The notes: generated from the letters alone by a model not told the origin. A stretch of 64,000 bases of DNA from Actinomycetales bacterium JB111 (GCA_900163555.1 FUHX01000072.1:1-64000), one strand, 5' to 3'. Shown: positions 8,819-17,939, numbered from the stretch's first letter. Translations and numbers: made by a program.

Positions 8819-10740
8819 CCCTGTCCACCCGGGACGGCGCGCGGGGACGGGGCGCGGCCGGCGGCCGCGGCGTGGTCGAGCTCGACTCGGTCTCCGTCAC
8901 GTTCCCGCGCGCCGACCGGCCGACGGTCGAGGACGTCTCTCTCGCCCTCGGGGCCGGCGAGCAGGTCGTGCTGCTCGGCCCCTCCGGGTCGGGCAAGTCG
9001 ACGATCCTCCACACGATCACGGGGGTCGTGCCGCACACGGTCACGGCCGAGCTCGGGGGCGAGGTCCGGCTCGCCTCCGGCGGGGGTGCCGGGGACGACG
9101 GCGACGCAGATCGGGGTGACCGGGACGGGGACGACGGGAACGGCGAACGGAGCGGCGGCGACCGGCCGCTCACGGCCGACTCGTCCGTGATCGAGCGGTC
9201 CCGACACCTCGGCGTCCTCTTCCAGGACCCGTCCGCGGCGGTCTGCATGCCGGACGTGACCATGGAGCTCGCGCTGCCGCTGGAGAACCACGGGACCGAC
9301 GTCGACGCGATCGCCGGGTGCATCGCGGACGCGCTGGGCACGTGCGCGGTCGGGCACCTGGCCGACCGCCCGACGGCGGAGCTCTCCGGCGGCGAGCTGC
9401 AGCGGGTCGCGCTCGCCGCAGCCATGGTCACGGAACCGGCGGTCCTCGTGCTCGACGAGCCGACCTCCATGCTCGACCCGTCGGGCGTGGCCGCGGTGCG
9501 CGGGGCGGTGGACGCCGCCGCGGAGCGCTACCGGCCGGCCGTCGTGCTGGTCGAGCACCGGCTGGACGAGTGGGCCGGTGCCCGCGGCATCGACGGGCTC
9601 CCGCCGCTCGCGCTGGCGATCGGGGCGGACGGACGGCCGCTCGCGGCCGGGCCGACCCGCGACGTTCTCCGCGACCACGCCGCCGAGCTCGTGGCGGCGG
9701 GCTGCTGGCTCCCGCTGGAGGCGGAGCTCGCGGCGATCACGTCGGTCGGCGGCGGGCTCGCCGCCGAGGAGAACACGCGGCTGCTCACGAGGCTGGCCGA
9801 GGAGGCGGGCGGGCCGGGACCGGGCAGCCCGACGGCGGCCACTGCGCCGGTGGCGGCCTCGGCCACCACGACCACGACGACCGCGGCGGCGGTATCCATC
9901 GCGGACACGGCCACGCCGACGGCGGCCACCACGACCACGCCCTCCCCGACCACCACCCCCGGCGAGGTCCGCCTGCGGGCCCGGGGCCTCGCCGTCGGGC
10001 GGACGACGCGCGGCAAGCGAGCAGACCAGGAGGCTGTGCTCGCGGGCTCCGTGCTCACGGGCGTCGATCTCGACGTGCGCGGGGGCGAGGTCGTCGCGGT
10101 CCTCGGCGCGAACGGGGCCGGCAAGACCACCCTGCTGCTCACGCTCGCGCGCCTACTCGGTCCGCTCGCGGGCACGATCGACGGCGAGCGGGCAGCCCTC
10201 GCCTTCCAGAACGCGGAGCACCAGTTCCTCACCCACCGGGTCGTCGACGAGATCGCCCACGGGCTGCCCGCGGCCGACCGCGAGGAGGTCGTCACTGCTC
10301 GGCTCGCGACGCACCGGCTCGAGCATCTTGCCGACGCGAACCCGTTCCGGCTCTCCGGCGGGGAGAAGCGGCGCCTCGGGCTTGCTGCCGTCCTCGCCCA
10401 CGACCCGCCCGTGCTCCTGGCGGACGAGCCGACGCTCGGCCTCGACCGGCGCGACACGATCGCCACCGCCCGCGCGCTGCGCGCGGAGGCGGACGCCGGT
10501 CGCGGCATCGTCGTCACGAGCCACGACCTGCGGACCGTGGCGACGATCGCCGACCGGGTCGTCCTCCTCGCCCACGGCGAGGTCATCGCCGACGACGACG
10601 CCGCCTCGGTCCTCGGCGACGGGGAGGCGCTCGCGGCGGCCGGCATCGCGCTGCCGGAGCTGCTCACCTGGCTGGTCGGGTCCCATCCGGGCCGGCTGAG
10701 GCACGTCCTGGACGCGCTTGACCGGGAGGTGCTCCCGTGA
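8815..10740 (+). CDS. ykoD: ECF transporter ATPase with two fused ABC domains (YkoD)
   Basis: Energising subunit of the thiamine-precursor importer. The 641-residue protein carries two ABC domains. The first has Walker A GPSGSGKS (residues 55-62), signature LSGGELQR and Walker B VLVLDEP. The second has Walker A GANGAGKT (about 431-438), signature LSGGEKRR and VLLADEP. Two low-complexity segments stand out: an Asp/Gly/Arg insert at about residues 88-118, between Walker A and the Q-loop of domain 1, and a Thr/Ala/Pro linker at about 340-382 joining the halves. The GTG start overlaps the ykoE stop, and its own stop overlaps ykoC. Confidence 0.9.
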   Translation: MTLSTRDGARGRGAAGGRGVVELDSVSVTFPRADRPTVEDVSLALGAGEQVVLLGPSGSGKSTILHTITGVVPHTVTAELGGEVRLASGGGAGDDGDADRGDRDGDDGNGERSGGDRPLTADSSVIERSRHLGVLFQDPSAAVCMPDVTMELALPLENHGTDVDAIAGCIADALGTCAVGHLADRPTAELSGGELQRVALAAAMVTEPAVLVLDEPTSMLDPSGVAAVRGAVDAAAERYRPAVVLVEHRLDEWAGARGIDGLPPLALAIGADGRPLAAGPTRDVLRDHAAELVAAGCWLPLEAELAAITSVGGGLAAEENTRLLTRLAEEAGGPGPGSPTAATAPVAASATTTTTTAAAVSIADTATPTAATTTTPSPTTTPGEVRLRARGLAVGRTTRGKRADQEAVLAGSVLTGVDLDVRGGEVVAVLGANGAGKTTLLLTLARLLGPLAGTIDGERAALAFQNAEHQFLTHRVVDEIAHGLPAADREEVVTARLATHRLEHLADANPFRLSGGEKRRLGLAAVLAHDPPVLLADEPTLGLDRRDTIATARALRAEADAGRGIVVTSHDLRTVATIADRVVLLAHGEVIADDDAASVLGDGEALAAAGIALPELLTWLVGSHPGRLRHVLDALDREVLP

Positions 10741-11507
10741 GCCCCCTCGCCCGGCGCAACCCCACGATCAAGCTCGCCGTGCTCACGGCGGTCTCGATCG
10801 CGGCGATGTTCCTCCTCGACCCCCTCACCCCGACCGTGCTGTACGCGCTCGGACTGCTCGCGGTCGCCGTCGGGACCCGAGCCCGGCCCCGCGCGCTGCT
10901 GCTCGCGCACCTCCCGTTCGTGCTCGTGGCGTTCGGCATCTTCGTCGTCAACGCGATGACCCGGCCGGGGAGCGAGATCGCGGGCGCCGGGCCGATCCGG
11001 ATCACGGTCGAGGGGCTCGAGGTCGGCGCCGCGCTCGCGATGCGCACGCTCGTCATCGGCGTCCTCGTCATCGGGTTCATCCGGTCCACCGACGGGGTCG
11101 CGCTCATGACGTCCCTGCACCACAACGCGCGCCTGCCCGCGCGGGTCACCTACGCGGTGCTCGCCGGATACCGGATGCTGCAGGAGATGCCGCGCGAGTT
11201 CTCGACGATCCGGCACGCGCACGCCGTCCGCTCCCCGCGCGACGACGGCCGTCCGCCCCGCTCGCCCCGCGCGCTGGGCGGGATGATCTTCACGCTGCTC
11301 GTCGTCTCGCTGCGCAAGGGCGAGCGCATGGCGATGGCACTCGAGTCCCGCGGCCTCGGCCTCGCGCCCCGCACCACGTGGCGCCCCACCCCGGTACGCG
11401 CGGCGGACTGGCTGATGCTCGCCGCGGTCCTCGCCGTCGTCGGGGCCGTGCTCGTGGCGAGCTGGCTCGCCGGCACGCTCCGCGGGCCGGGCGCGCTCTT
11501 CGGCTGA
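10737..11507 (+). CDS. ykoC: ECF transporter transmembrane T component (YkoC)
   Basis: Membrane scaffold (EcfT/CbiQ family) that couples the YkoD ATPase to YkoE. The 256-residue product has N-terminal helices (LAVLTAVSIAAMFLLDPLTP) and, in the cytoplasmic part, the family coupling motifs: an ARR-like segment in RMLQEMPREFSTIRHAHAVRS and a second near RKGERMAMALESRGLG. Translation starts at GTG overlapping the ykoD stop. It closes the four-gene overlapping block. The monooxygenase gene follows after 78 bp. Confidence 0.88.
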   Translation: MSPLARRNPTIKLAVLTAVSIAAMFLLDPLTPTVLYALGLLAVAVGTRARPRALLLAHLPFVLVAFGIFVVNAMTRPGSEIAGAGPIRITVEGLEVGAALAMRTLVIGVLVIGFIRSTDGVALMTSLHHNARLPARVTYAVLAGYRMLQEMPREFSTIRHAHAVRSPRDDGRPPRSPRALGGMIFTLLVVSLRKGERMAMALESRGLGLAPRTTWRPTPVRAADWLMLAAVLAVVGAVLVASWLAGTLRGPGALFG

Positions 11508-11585
11508 CCAACTCGCGGCTTTCGGCTCGCGGCCCGCAGATCCACGCGCCCCCTCCCCACCCCACCACCGATCCCCTGGAGACCC

Positions 11586-13031
11586 GTGCACCTCGTCGCT
11601 CTCGTCAATCCACCGACCGGCCGGTACGCGGCCGCCTGGCGCCATCCGGCGGCCGCCGGGAACTGGCTCTCCGCCGACTTCTATGCCGACCTCGCGCGCA
11701 CCCTCGAGCGCGGCCGCTTCGACATGATGTTCTTCCCGGACGCTCTCGCGGTACCGGAGGACCACGCCGGCGCCACCGGCACGACCCTGCGGACGGGCGG
11801 CAAGGGCGCGATCCACCTCGACCCGCTCACGCTCGCCTCTGCGGCACTCGCCGCCACCACCCGGATCGGCGTGGGCGCCACCGTCTCCACCACGTTCGTG
11901 CCGCCGTACGCGATCGCGCGCTCGATGCTCAGCCTCGACCACCTCTCCGGCGGACGGGCGGCGTGGAACATCGTCACGAGCCACTCGGACGCGGAGGCGC
12001 GCAACTTCGGGCTGCCGGAGCTTCCGCCGAAGGACGCCCGCTACGACCACGCCGACCGCGTGGTGCAGACCGTCCTCGACCTCTGGGACACGTGGCGGCC
12101 GGACGCACTCCGCCTCGACGCGGCGGGCGGCGTCTTCGCAGACCCGACGCGAGTGGGCCGGATCCCGGACCGCGGGGCAGGCGCGCCAGGCGCCTCCGGC
12201 GGGCCAGGCGAGTCAGGCGCCTCCCGCGGGTCAGGCGGGTCAGTCGCCTCCCGCGGGTCAGGCGCCTCCGGCGGGCCAGGCGGTTCAAGCGAAGAGACCA
12301 GCGACGAAGCCCCCACCACCCCGCTCTCCCGCGGACCGCTCTCGCTGCCGGCGAGCCCCCAGGGCCGGCCGGTCCTCATGCAGGCCGGCGCCTCCGCGCG
12401 CGGCAAGGAGTTCGCCGCGCGCTGGGCGGAGGTCGTGTTCGTGGTGGCCGACGACGCCGACGGCATGCGCGCCCTGCGCACCGAGCTCCGCGACCGCGCG
12501 CGGTCCGCCGGGCGGGACCCGGACCGGCTCAAGGTGCTCCCTGCGATCCAGCCGGTCGCCGCGGCGACGGACGCGGCGGCCGCCGCACACCTCGCGGGGA
12601 TGACCGACCTCCTCGACCCGGTCGAGACTCTCCGGTACCTCGCCCGGCTCCTGCACGCCGAGCACCTCGACCCGGACGCCCCGGGCGCGGACGCGGTCGA
12701 GGCGCACCGCGGCGCGACGGGCAGCACCGGCTTCGAGGACATGCTCATCCGCGCCTGCCGCCGCGAGTCGCTCACGGTCCAGCAGCTCGCGGACCGCCAG
12801 GCGATCAGCCAGCTGGGCCCCCTGCCGACAGGGTCGCCGCAGACGGTCGCCGACGAGCTGTGCGGTCTCGTCGAGACCGGCGCGGCCGACGGGTTCGTCG
12901 TCATGGCCACGGTCTACCCGGACTCCTTCGACCGGTTCGTCGAGCACGTGGTGCCCGAGCTGCAGCGGCGCGGCCACCTGCGCCGCGACTACGCCGGCCC
13001 CACCCTGCGCGAGCACCTCGGCCTGCGGTAG
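11586..13031 (+). CDS. FMN-dependent monooxygenase, NtaA/SnaA/DszA family (luciferase-like)
   Basis: Flavin-dependent oxygenase of the bacterial-luciferase superfamily that uses FMNH2 from a separate reductase. The 481-residue product has the family start (RYAAAWRHP...NWLSADFYADLARTLERGRFD), the STTFVPPYAIAR segment, SGGRAAWNIVTS and the late NTA-type segment around PVLMQAGAS. A Gly/Ser/Ala-rich insert of about 50 residues (roughly 194-245) interrupts the barrel and is not typical of the family. GTG follows CTGGAG. It lies 78 bp after ykoC on the same strand, so it may be co-transcribed under the TPP riboswitch and act on a thiamine-related compound. That link is inference; the substrate is unknown. 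Confidence 0.82.
   Translation: MHLVALVNPPTGRYAAAWRHPAAAGNWLSADFYADLARTLERGRFDMMFFPDALAVPEDHAGATGTTLRTGGKGAIHLDPLTLASAALAATTRIGVGATVSTTFVPPYAIARSMLSLDHLSGGRAAWNIVTSHSDAEARNFGLPELPPKDARYDHADRVVQTVLDLWDTWRPDALRLDAAGGVFADPTRVGRIPDRGAGAPGASGGPGESGASRGSGGSVASRGSGASGGPGGSSEETSDEAPTTPLSRGPLSLPASPQGRPVLMQAGASARGKEFAARWAEVVFVVADDADGMRALRTELRDRARSAGRDPDRLKVLPAIQPVAAATDAAAAAHLAGMTDLLDPVETLRYLARLLHAEHLDPDAPGADAVEAHRGATGSTGFEDMLIRACRRESLTVQQLADRQAISQLGPLPTGSPQTVADELCGLVETGAADGFVVMATVYPDSFDRFVEHVVPELQRRGHLRRDYAGPTLREHLGLR
12175..12290 (+). repeat. Degenerate tandem repeat coding the Gly/Ser insert of the monooxygenase
   Basis: Alternating units of the types gcctccggcgggccaggcg and gcctcccgcgggtcaggcg follow one another about six times and keep frame. 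They encode the GASGGPG/ASRGSGG segment. Slippage or unequal exchange probably expanded it. The insert should sit in a surface loop. Confidence 0.7.
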
Positions 13032-13059
13032 CCGCGACCTGCGTGAGACGCGTCCCGGG

Positions 13060-13740
13060 CTACTGCCCGACGGCGACCAGCCCGGACTCGTACGCCGTCA
13101 CCACGATCTGGGTCCGGTCGCGCAGGCCGAGCTTGGCGAGGATGCGGGACACGTGGGTCTTCACGGTCTGCTCGCCGAGGAACAGCTCGCCCGCGATCTC
13201 CGAGTTCGACCGCCCGCCCGCCACGAGGCGCATGACCTCGAGCTCGCGCTCGGTCAGCGGCGACAGGACGGTCGGGTCCGGGCGCGAGGCGGGTCGGGAC
13301 GCGTAGTCGCCGATGACCTTGCGGGTGATCGACGGGGAGAGGAGGGCGTCGCCGTCGGCGACCACCCGCACCGCGCCGGCCAGCTCCTCGGCGGTCGCGT
13401 CCTTGAGGAGGAAGCCGCTCGCGCCGGCCTGGAGGGCGGAGAAGACGTACTCGTCGGCGTCGAAGGTGGTGAGCATGATGATCCGCGGGTGCCGCTCCCC
13501 CGGCATTCCGAGCACGGCGCGCGTGGCGTCCAGGCCGTTCATCCTCGGCATGCGGATGTCCATGAGGAGGACGTCCGGGTCGGTGCGGCGCACGAGGTCG
13601 ACCGCGTCGATGCCGTCCGCCGCGGACCCCACCACCCGCATGTCCTTCTGCGCCCCGAGCAGGGCGCTGAACCCCTCGCGCACCATCGACTGGTCGTCGA
13701 CGACGGCCACGGTGATGCTGGCGGTTCCCTCTGTGCTCAC
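13060..13740 (-). CDS. NarL/LuxR-type response regulator
   Basis: Two-component transcription regulator. The 226-residue product has an N-terminal receiver domain (VAVVDDQSMVREGF, phospho-acceptor Asp in DVLLMDIRMPRMNG, Lys in FLLKDATAEEL) and a C-terminal LuxR helix-turn-helix (LTERELEVMRLVAGGRSNSEIAGELFLGEQTVKTHV in the domain). The GTG start of the STEGTASITV reading is chosen; an upstream in-frame GTG at 13767 would add nine residues. It diverges from the sensor/kinase pair that starts 177 bp away, and that pair is its most likely partner. Confidence 0.85.
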   Translation of the reverse strand: MSTEGTASITVAVVDDQSMVREGFSALLGAQKDMRVVGSAADGIDAVDLVRRTDPDVLLMDIRMPRMNGLDATRAVLGMPGERHPRIIMLTTFDADEYVFSALQAGASGFLLKDATAEELAGAVRVVADGDALLSPSITRKVIGDYASRPASRPDPTVLSPLTERELEVMRLVAGGRSNSEIAGELFLGEQTVKTHVSRILAKLGLRDRTQIVVTAYESGLVAVGQ

Positions 13741-13917
13741 CCCTCCACCGTAGCGGGCGGCTCCCACGCGCCGGAGTCCCTACCGCGGTAGGGGGAACGT
13801 TCACCCGCCAGGGTGACGCGGGGGCGACAGCCGTCGCCCGATGGTGTTTCCATGTCCGCCACAGCCCTCCTCGACTCCCTCGAGGTGCCCCACACCGACC
13901 GATCGCGAGGTTCGCAC

Positions 13918-14619
13918 ATGTCCGAACCCACCTGGAACCCGGGCCGCCGCCGCGCCGGCCTCCTCGCCGGCCTCGGGCGGGACCTCGGCCTCGTCCTGCC
14001 GGGACTGTTCGTCTCGCTCATCGCCTTCGTCGTCCTGCTCACGATCGCGGTGGTCGGGATCTCCACCGCGATCATCTGGATCGGCGTCGTCGTCCTCCCG
14101 CTCGCGCTCCTGCTCGCGGGCTGGTTCGCCGGCGTCTCGCGCAGCCGCGTCCGCGCCTGGGGCGCGGTCCTCCCGGAGCCCGAGTACGCGCCCGCCCGCC
14201 CCGGCCTGCGGGGCTGGGTCCGCACGATGGCCGACCCGCGACGCTGGCTCGACCTCGCGTTCGAGGTGCTCATCGCCTTCCCCCTGCGCGTGACGACCTG
14301 GGCGCTGACGATGACCTGGATCGGGGTCGCCCTCGGCGGCCTGACCTGGCCGCTGTGGGCGCACTTCATCCCCGGCGAGCGGGACTCGGGGATCCGGTGG
14401 ATCCTCGCCGCCCTCCCGGACGGCTGGGTCTCGGACTCGTTCGCCGCGAGCCTGACGGCCGAGTACCTGTGGATGGTCGGCCTCGGCCTCGTCGCCCTGC
14501 TCACCCTGCCGCTGGTCGCGCGCATGTGCGCCGGCATCGACGCCGCCGCCACGCGCGCCGCCCTCGGCGGCGGCCCGGGCACGGACCCGCGCGAGTGGAA
14601 CGGGGGTGGTGCACGATGA
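13918..14619 (+). CDS. Putative sensor-domain membrane protein partnering a histidine kinase
   Basis: The 233-residue product carries the Pfam 'Sensor' type architecture found at the N-terminus of some actinobacterial kinases: paired hydrophobic helices (LVLPGLFVSLIAFVVLLTIA and the following IIWIGVVVLPLALLLAGWF), a cytoplasmic loop, then further helices. Here it is a separate gene that overlaps the kinase start (ATGA), so the two proteins probably form one receptor. The ATG is chosen for its GCGAGG Shine-Dalgarno; an in-frame ATG at 13852 would add 22 residues but lacks one. The ligand is unknown. Confidence 0.75.
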   Translation: MSEPTWNPGRRRAGLLAGLGRDLGLVLPGLFVSLIAFVVLLTIAVVGISTAIIWIGVVVLPLALLLAGWFAGVSRSRVRAWGAVLPEPEYAPARPGLRGWVRTMADPRRWLDLAFEVLIAFPLRVTTWALTMTWIGVALGGLTWPLWAHFIPGERDSGIRWILAALPDGWVSDSFAASLTAEYLWMVGLGLVALLTLPLVARMCAGIDAAATRAALGGGPGTDPREWNGGGAR

Positions 14620-15797
14620 GCACCGTGACGACCTCCGGGAGCAGCCTCGCGAAGGCACCGACCGCGCGCGGCTGGGCGTGGCTGACGGCCATCTACGTCG
14701 GCGTCGCCATGGTCGCGATCGCCTGGCCGATCCTCACGAACGTGCACCACGTCTGGGTCGTGTACTCGATGCTGCTCGCCCTCACGGCATCGCTCGCACT
14801 CGTCCTCGCCATCCGCTACCCGCTTGCCGCGACCGCTCTCGGCGGTGCGTCGTGGGCGATGACCGCCGTGCTCGCGAGCGCCACCGCGGCGCCGTGGCCG
14901 TGGCCCGTCCCGACGATGATCACGCACCTGTTCACCGTCATCCTGCTCGCCCTCGTGCACGGCTGGCGGTGGGGCGCGGCGGCCTGGGGCACGGGGGCGG
15001 CGATCTCCCTGATCGCCGTCATGGTCGTGGGCCCGGGGAACAACCACACGGCCAACGCGATCGCGTGCGCGGCGGTCGGCGCGGGCGTCCTGGCCGCTGC
15101 CAGCGGCCTCGGCCTGCTCGTGCGCAGCCGGCACGACCTCGCCGAGGAGCGCTCCGCCCGCGTGGAGGAGTCCGAACGCCGTGGCGAGCTGCAGGAACGG
15201 AACCGGATCGCCCAGGAGCTGCACGACGTCGTCGCTCACTCCATGTCAGTCATCAGCGTGCAGGCGACGACCGCGCCCTTCCGGATCACGGGGATGCCGC
15301 CGGAGACCAAGGACGAGTTCGACTCGATCGCCCACTCCTCGCGCACGGCTCTCACCGAGATGCGCAGCCTCCTCGCCATCCTGCGTGGGGACGACGAGGC
15401 GGACCTCGCCCCGCAGCCGGGCCTGGACGACGTCGTCGAGCTCGTGGAGTCTTCCCGGTCCTCCGGCACCCCGATCGAGCTGTCGATCGCGCCGACCGAC
15501 GTCCCCGACGTCCCGCCCGCGACCGGGCTCACGGCGTACCGCGTGGTCCAGGAGGCGGTGAGCAACGCGCTCCGGCACGCCCCGGGCGCCCACGTATCCG
15601 TCCGCATCCGGGCGGCGGCGACGCTCGACATCGAGGTCGTCAACGGTCCGGCCGAGCGGGAGCCCGGCGCCTCGGCGGGTGCCGGACTGGGTCTGAAGGG
15701 GATCCGGGACCGCGTCCGGGCGCTCGGCGGGGACGTGGTCATCGGCCCGACGCCGGACGACGGGTTCGCGGTCCGTGCCTCGCTCCCGATCGAGTAG
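14616..15797 (+). CDS. Sensor histidine kinase (HisKA_3/DesK type)
   Basis: The 393-residue protein has about six N-terminal membrane helices. It then has a dimerisation/phosphoacceptor region with NRIAQELHDVVAHSMSVIS (His about residue 203) and a C-terminal HATPase_c domain with the N box VVQEAVSNALRHA and G box GLGLKGIRDRV. It overlaps the sensor-domain gene by 4 bp and probably phosphorylates the divergently encoded NarL-type regulator. A very strong hairpin follows the stop codon. Confidence 0.88.
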   Translation: MSTVTTSGSSLAKAPTARGWAWLTAIYVGVAMVAIAWPILTNVHHVWVVYSMLLALTASLALVLAIRYPLAATALGGASWAMTAVLASATAAPWPWPVPTMITHLFTVILLALVHGWRWGAAAWGTGAAISLIAVMVVGPGNNHTANAIACAAVGAGVLAAASGLGLLVRSRHDLAEERSARVEESERRGELQERNRIAQELHDVVAHSMSVISVQATTAPFRITGMPPETKDEFDSIAHSSRTALTEMRSLLAILRGDDEADLAPQPGLDDVVELVESSRSSGTPIELSIAPTDVPDVPPATGLTAYRVVQEAVSNALRHAPGAHVSVRIRAAATLDIEVVNGPAEREPGASAGAGLGLKGIRDRVRALGGDVVIGPTPDDGFAVRASLPIE

Positions 15798-15805
15798 GTC
15801 GGCGG

Positions 15806-15840
15806 GCCGGGCGCCCCGCCGGCACGGCGGGGCGCCCGGC
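15806..15840. terminator. Strong terminator hairpin after the histidine kinase gene
   Basis: Perfect 16-bp stem (gccgggcgccccgccg with its complement) closed by a 3-nt loop, nine bases after the kinase stop. It lies between two convergent genes and would act on both strands. A T-run is absent. Confidence 0.8.
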
Positions 15841-15895
15841 TGTCGGCGGTAGGCCGGTGCTCGACGGGTGCTCGGCCCGTGCCCGCCCGGGCGGC

Positions 15896-16621
15896 TCAGC
15901 GCCCGATGCCGCCCATGAGCAGGCTGATCGTCATGGCCACGATGATCGTGTTGAACACGAAGGCCAGCAGCGAGTGCGTCCGCAGAGCCGACCAGGCCTC
16001 GCTCGTGCGGCAGCGGACATTGGCGCCCACGAGGGTCGAGGTGAGCACGGACATCGTGAGGTAGTCACCGAACCTCGGCTCGCCGTCGAGGTCGAAGCCG
16101 AGCCGGGCGCCGGTTGCGTCCAGGCGGGCGTACCGGATCGCGAACGAGTACACCATCAGCGCCCACGAACCGGCGACGGCGGCCAGCCCGAGCAGGAGGA
16201 TCCAGCCGGACTCGCGCGCGCGTTCGGTCTGCGCGATGGTCAGCACAAGGAGGGACGCGAGCAGGGCGCCCTGCACCGCCCACGTCTCCGCGCTGTTGTC
16301 GCCGAGCAGCGAGCGCCACCACGTCCGCCTGCGCCTCTCCTCCCGCGCGGCGTGCCGGCGCAGCTCGGGGACCGTCATGCGCGAGTAGACGGAGTGCGTG
16401 AGGGCGACGTGCGTGAACGCGAAGACGATCCAGAAGGCGAGGACGACGACGAGGCTCGAGTCCACGAAGGCCTCACCGAGGCCGCCGAGCGACCGCTTGA
16501 ACTCCGCGCCGCCGGCGAGGAAGTGCACCACCCCGACGGCCACGCTGCCCAGCAGGCCCGCGGCCAGGGACACGTTGACTCGCACGAACTCGCTCGCCGG
16601 CCGCGACGTCGATGCCCCCAT
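15896..16621 (-). CDS. DUF1345-like membrane protein
   Basis: The 241-residue product is an integral membrane protein with about five to six helices. The first pair is near residues 15-35 and 50-75, followed by a basic cytoplasmic loop (RRHAAREERRRRTWWRSL) and three later helices ending FNTIIVAMTISLLMGG. The DYLTMSVLTSTLVGAN segment (SF/YLxxSxxxxxTxGAxDV type) fits the DUF1345 family, whose function is not established. It stands alone, ends against the kinase terminator, and starts 190 bp from the flavin oxidoreductase gene on the other strand. Confidence 0.75.
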   Translation of the reverse strand: MGASTSRPASEFVRVNVSLAAGLLGSVAVGVVHFLAGGAEFKRSLGGLGEAFVDSSLVVVLAFWIVFAFTHVALTHSVYSRMTVPELRRHAAREERRRRTWWRSLLGDNSAETWAVQGALLASLLVLTIAQTERARESGWILLLGLAAVAGSWALMVYSFAIRYARLDATGARLGFDLDGEPRFGDYLTMSVLTSTLVGANVRCRTSEAWSALRTHSLLAFVFNTIIVAMTISLLMGGIGR

Positions 16622-16810
16622 CGGTCCCCCGTCTCGTCTCGGCCCGGGCGCGCCGCCCGTCGGAATCTGTCCGGCGCCGACTCGCGCGCGGAACAGGCGA
16701 CAGGGTAAGTCTGTTGCACCGTGCGGCGCGGGTCCGCATCGCCTGCCCGTGCCCGCGCCCGAGGTCTCGACCCCACCGACGAGGCCTCGACCCCACCGAA
16801 CGGGAGCGAC

Positions 16811-17895
16811 ATGTCCCTGCTGTTCTCACCGCTGACCCTTCGGGAGACCACCTTCCGCAACCGCCTGTGGGTCGCGGCGATGTGCATGTACAGCACGCCG
16901 GACGGCATCCCGGGGCGGTGGCACGCGAGGCACCTGAGCCAGTTCGCCGTCGGCGGCGCGGGGCTCGTCATGACCGAGGCGACGGCCGTCAGCCCCGAGG
17001 GCCGCATCTCGCCGAGGGACGCCGGCATCTGGTCCGACGCCCACCGGGACGCGTGGGCCGAGATCGCGGCGGACGTGCACGAGGCCGGCGCGCTGGCGGG
17101 CATGCAGCTCGCCCACGCGGGCCGCAAGGCCTCGACCTGGTGGCCGTTCTCCGGCCGGTCCGGGTACGTGCCCCCCGAGGAGGGCGGCTGGTCGACCGTC
17201 GGACCGTCGGACCGTCGGCGATCGGCTACGCCGACTACCCCGCGCCGACGGCGCTCGACGAGGCAGGCATCGCGGCCGTCGTCGCGGACCACGTGGCGGC
17301 CGCCCGCCGCGCGGTCGACGCCGGCTTCGACGTCCTCGAGGTCCACGCCGCGCACGGTTACCTCCTCCACCAGTTCCTCTCGCCGCTGACCAACCACCGC
17401 ACCGACGCCTGGGGCGGGTCGCCGGATGGACGCGCCGCGCTCGTCGTGGCCGTGGTCGAAGCGCTGCGGAAAGAGGTCGGCGACTCGATCGCCCTCTTCG
17501 TCCGCTTCAGCGGCACCGACGGCGCCGAGGGCGGCCTCACCGCCGACGACGTCGCCCAGGCCGCGGCCTGGGTGCGGGAGGCCGGAGCGGACCTCTGCGA
17601 CATCTCCTCGGGCGGCCTGGTGCCGCACCAGGTCATCGACGCCCACCCCGGGTACCAGGTGCCCCTGGCCGAGACCGTGCGGGCCGCCGCGGGACCGGTC
17701 GCCGCCGTCGGCATCATCATCGAGCCCGAGCAGGCGGAGGGCATCCTCGCCGCCGGGCAGGCGGACGCGATCTTCGCCGCGCGGGCGTGGCTGCGCAACC
17801 CGCACCTGGCGCTCGCATGGTCGAACGCGCTCGGCGGGCCGGCCGACCTGTGGCCGCCGCAGTACGAGCGGGCGAGCCGCCCGGTCAAGCGGTAG
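16811..17895 (+). pseudogene. NADH:flavin oxidoreductase (Old Yellow Enzyme, YqjM-like), frame-shifted
   Basis: Old Yellow Enzymes reduce activated C=C bonds with FMN. The N-terminal part (MSLLFSPLTLRETTFRNR, GRISPRDAGIWSD, MQLAHAGRKAS) reads in one frame up to about 17217. The C-terminal part (AIGYADYPAP, FDVLEVHAAHGYLLHQFLSP, GVGIIIEPEQA-like VAAVGIIIEP) continues in another. The break falls exactly on three tandem copies of gaccgtcg. Removing one copy restores WSTVGPSAIGYADY and a product of about 358 residues, the normal length for the YqjM group. ATG follows GGAG. Either the gene is disrupted or the octamer count switches it on and off; a sequencing error is also possible. Confidence 0.85.
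17194..17217 (+). repeat. 8-bp tandem repeat (gaccgtcg x3) inside the flavin oxidoreductase gene
   Basis: Three perfect contiguous copies of an octamer. Eight is not a multiple of three, so each gain or loss shifts the frame. Two copies (or five) give an open gene; the three seen here do not. Confidence 0.9.
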
Positions 17896-17939
17896 CGCGG
17901 GCCGGACCCAGCAGGGCGAGGTAGAGCCGAAGAGGCGAG

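Noticed and set aside
9528-12050. Long minus-strand frame opposite ykoD, ykoC and the monooxygenase
   Set aside because: No motif, no start signal, and it lies over three well-supported genes on the other strand.
12175-12290. Short repeated units that might look like a CRISPR array
   Set aside because: Units are contiguous, lack unique spacers, keep the reading frame of the monooxygenase and have no cas genes nearby.
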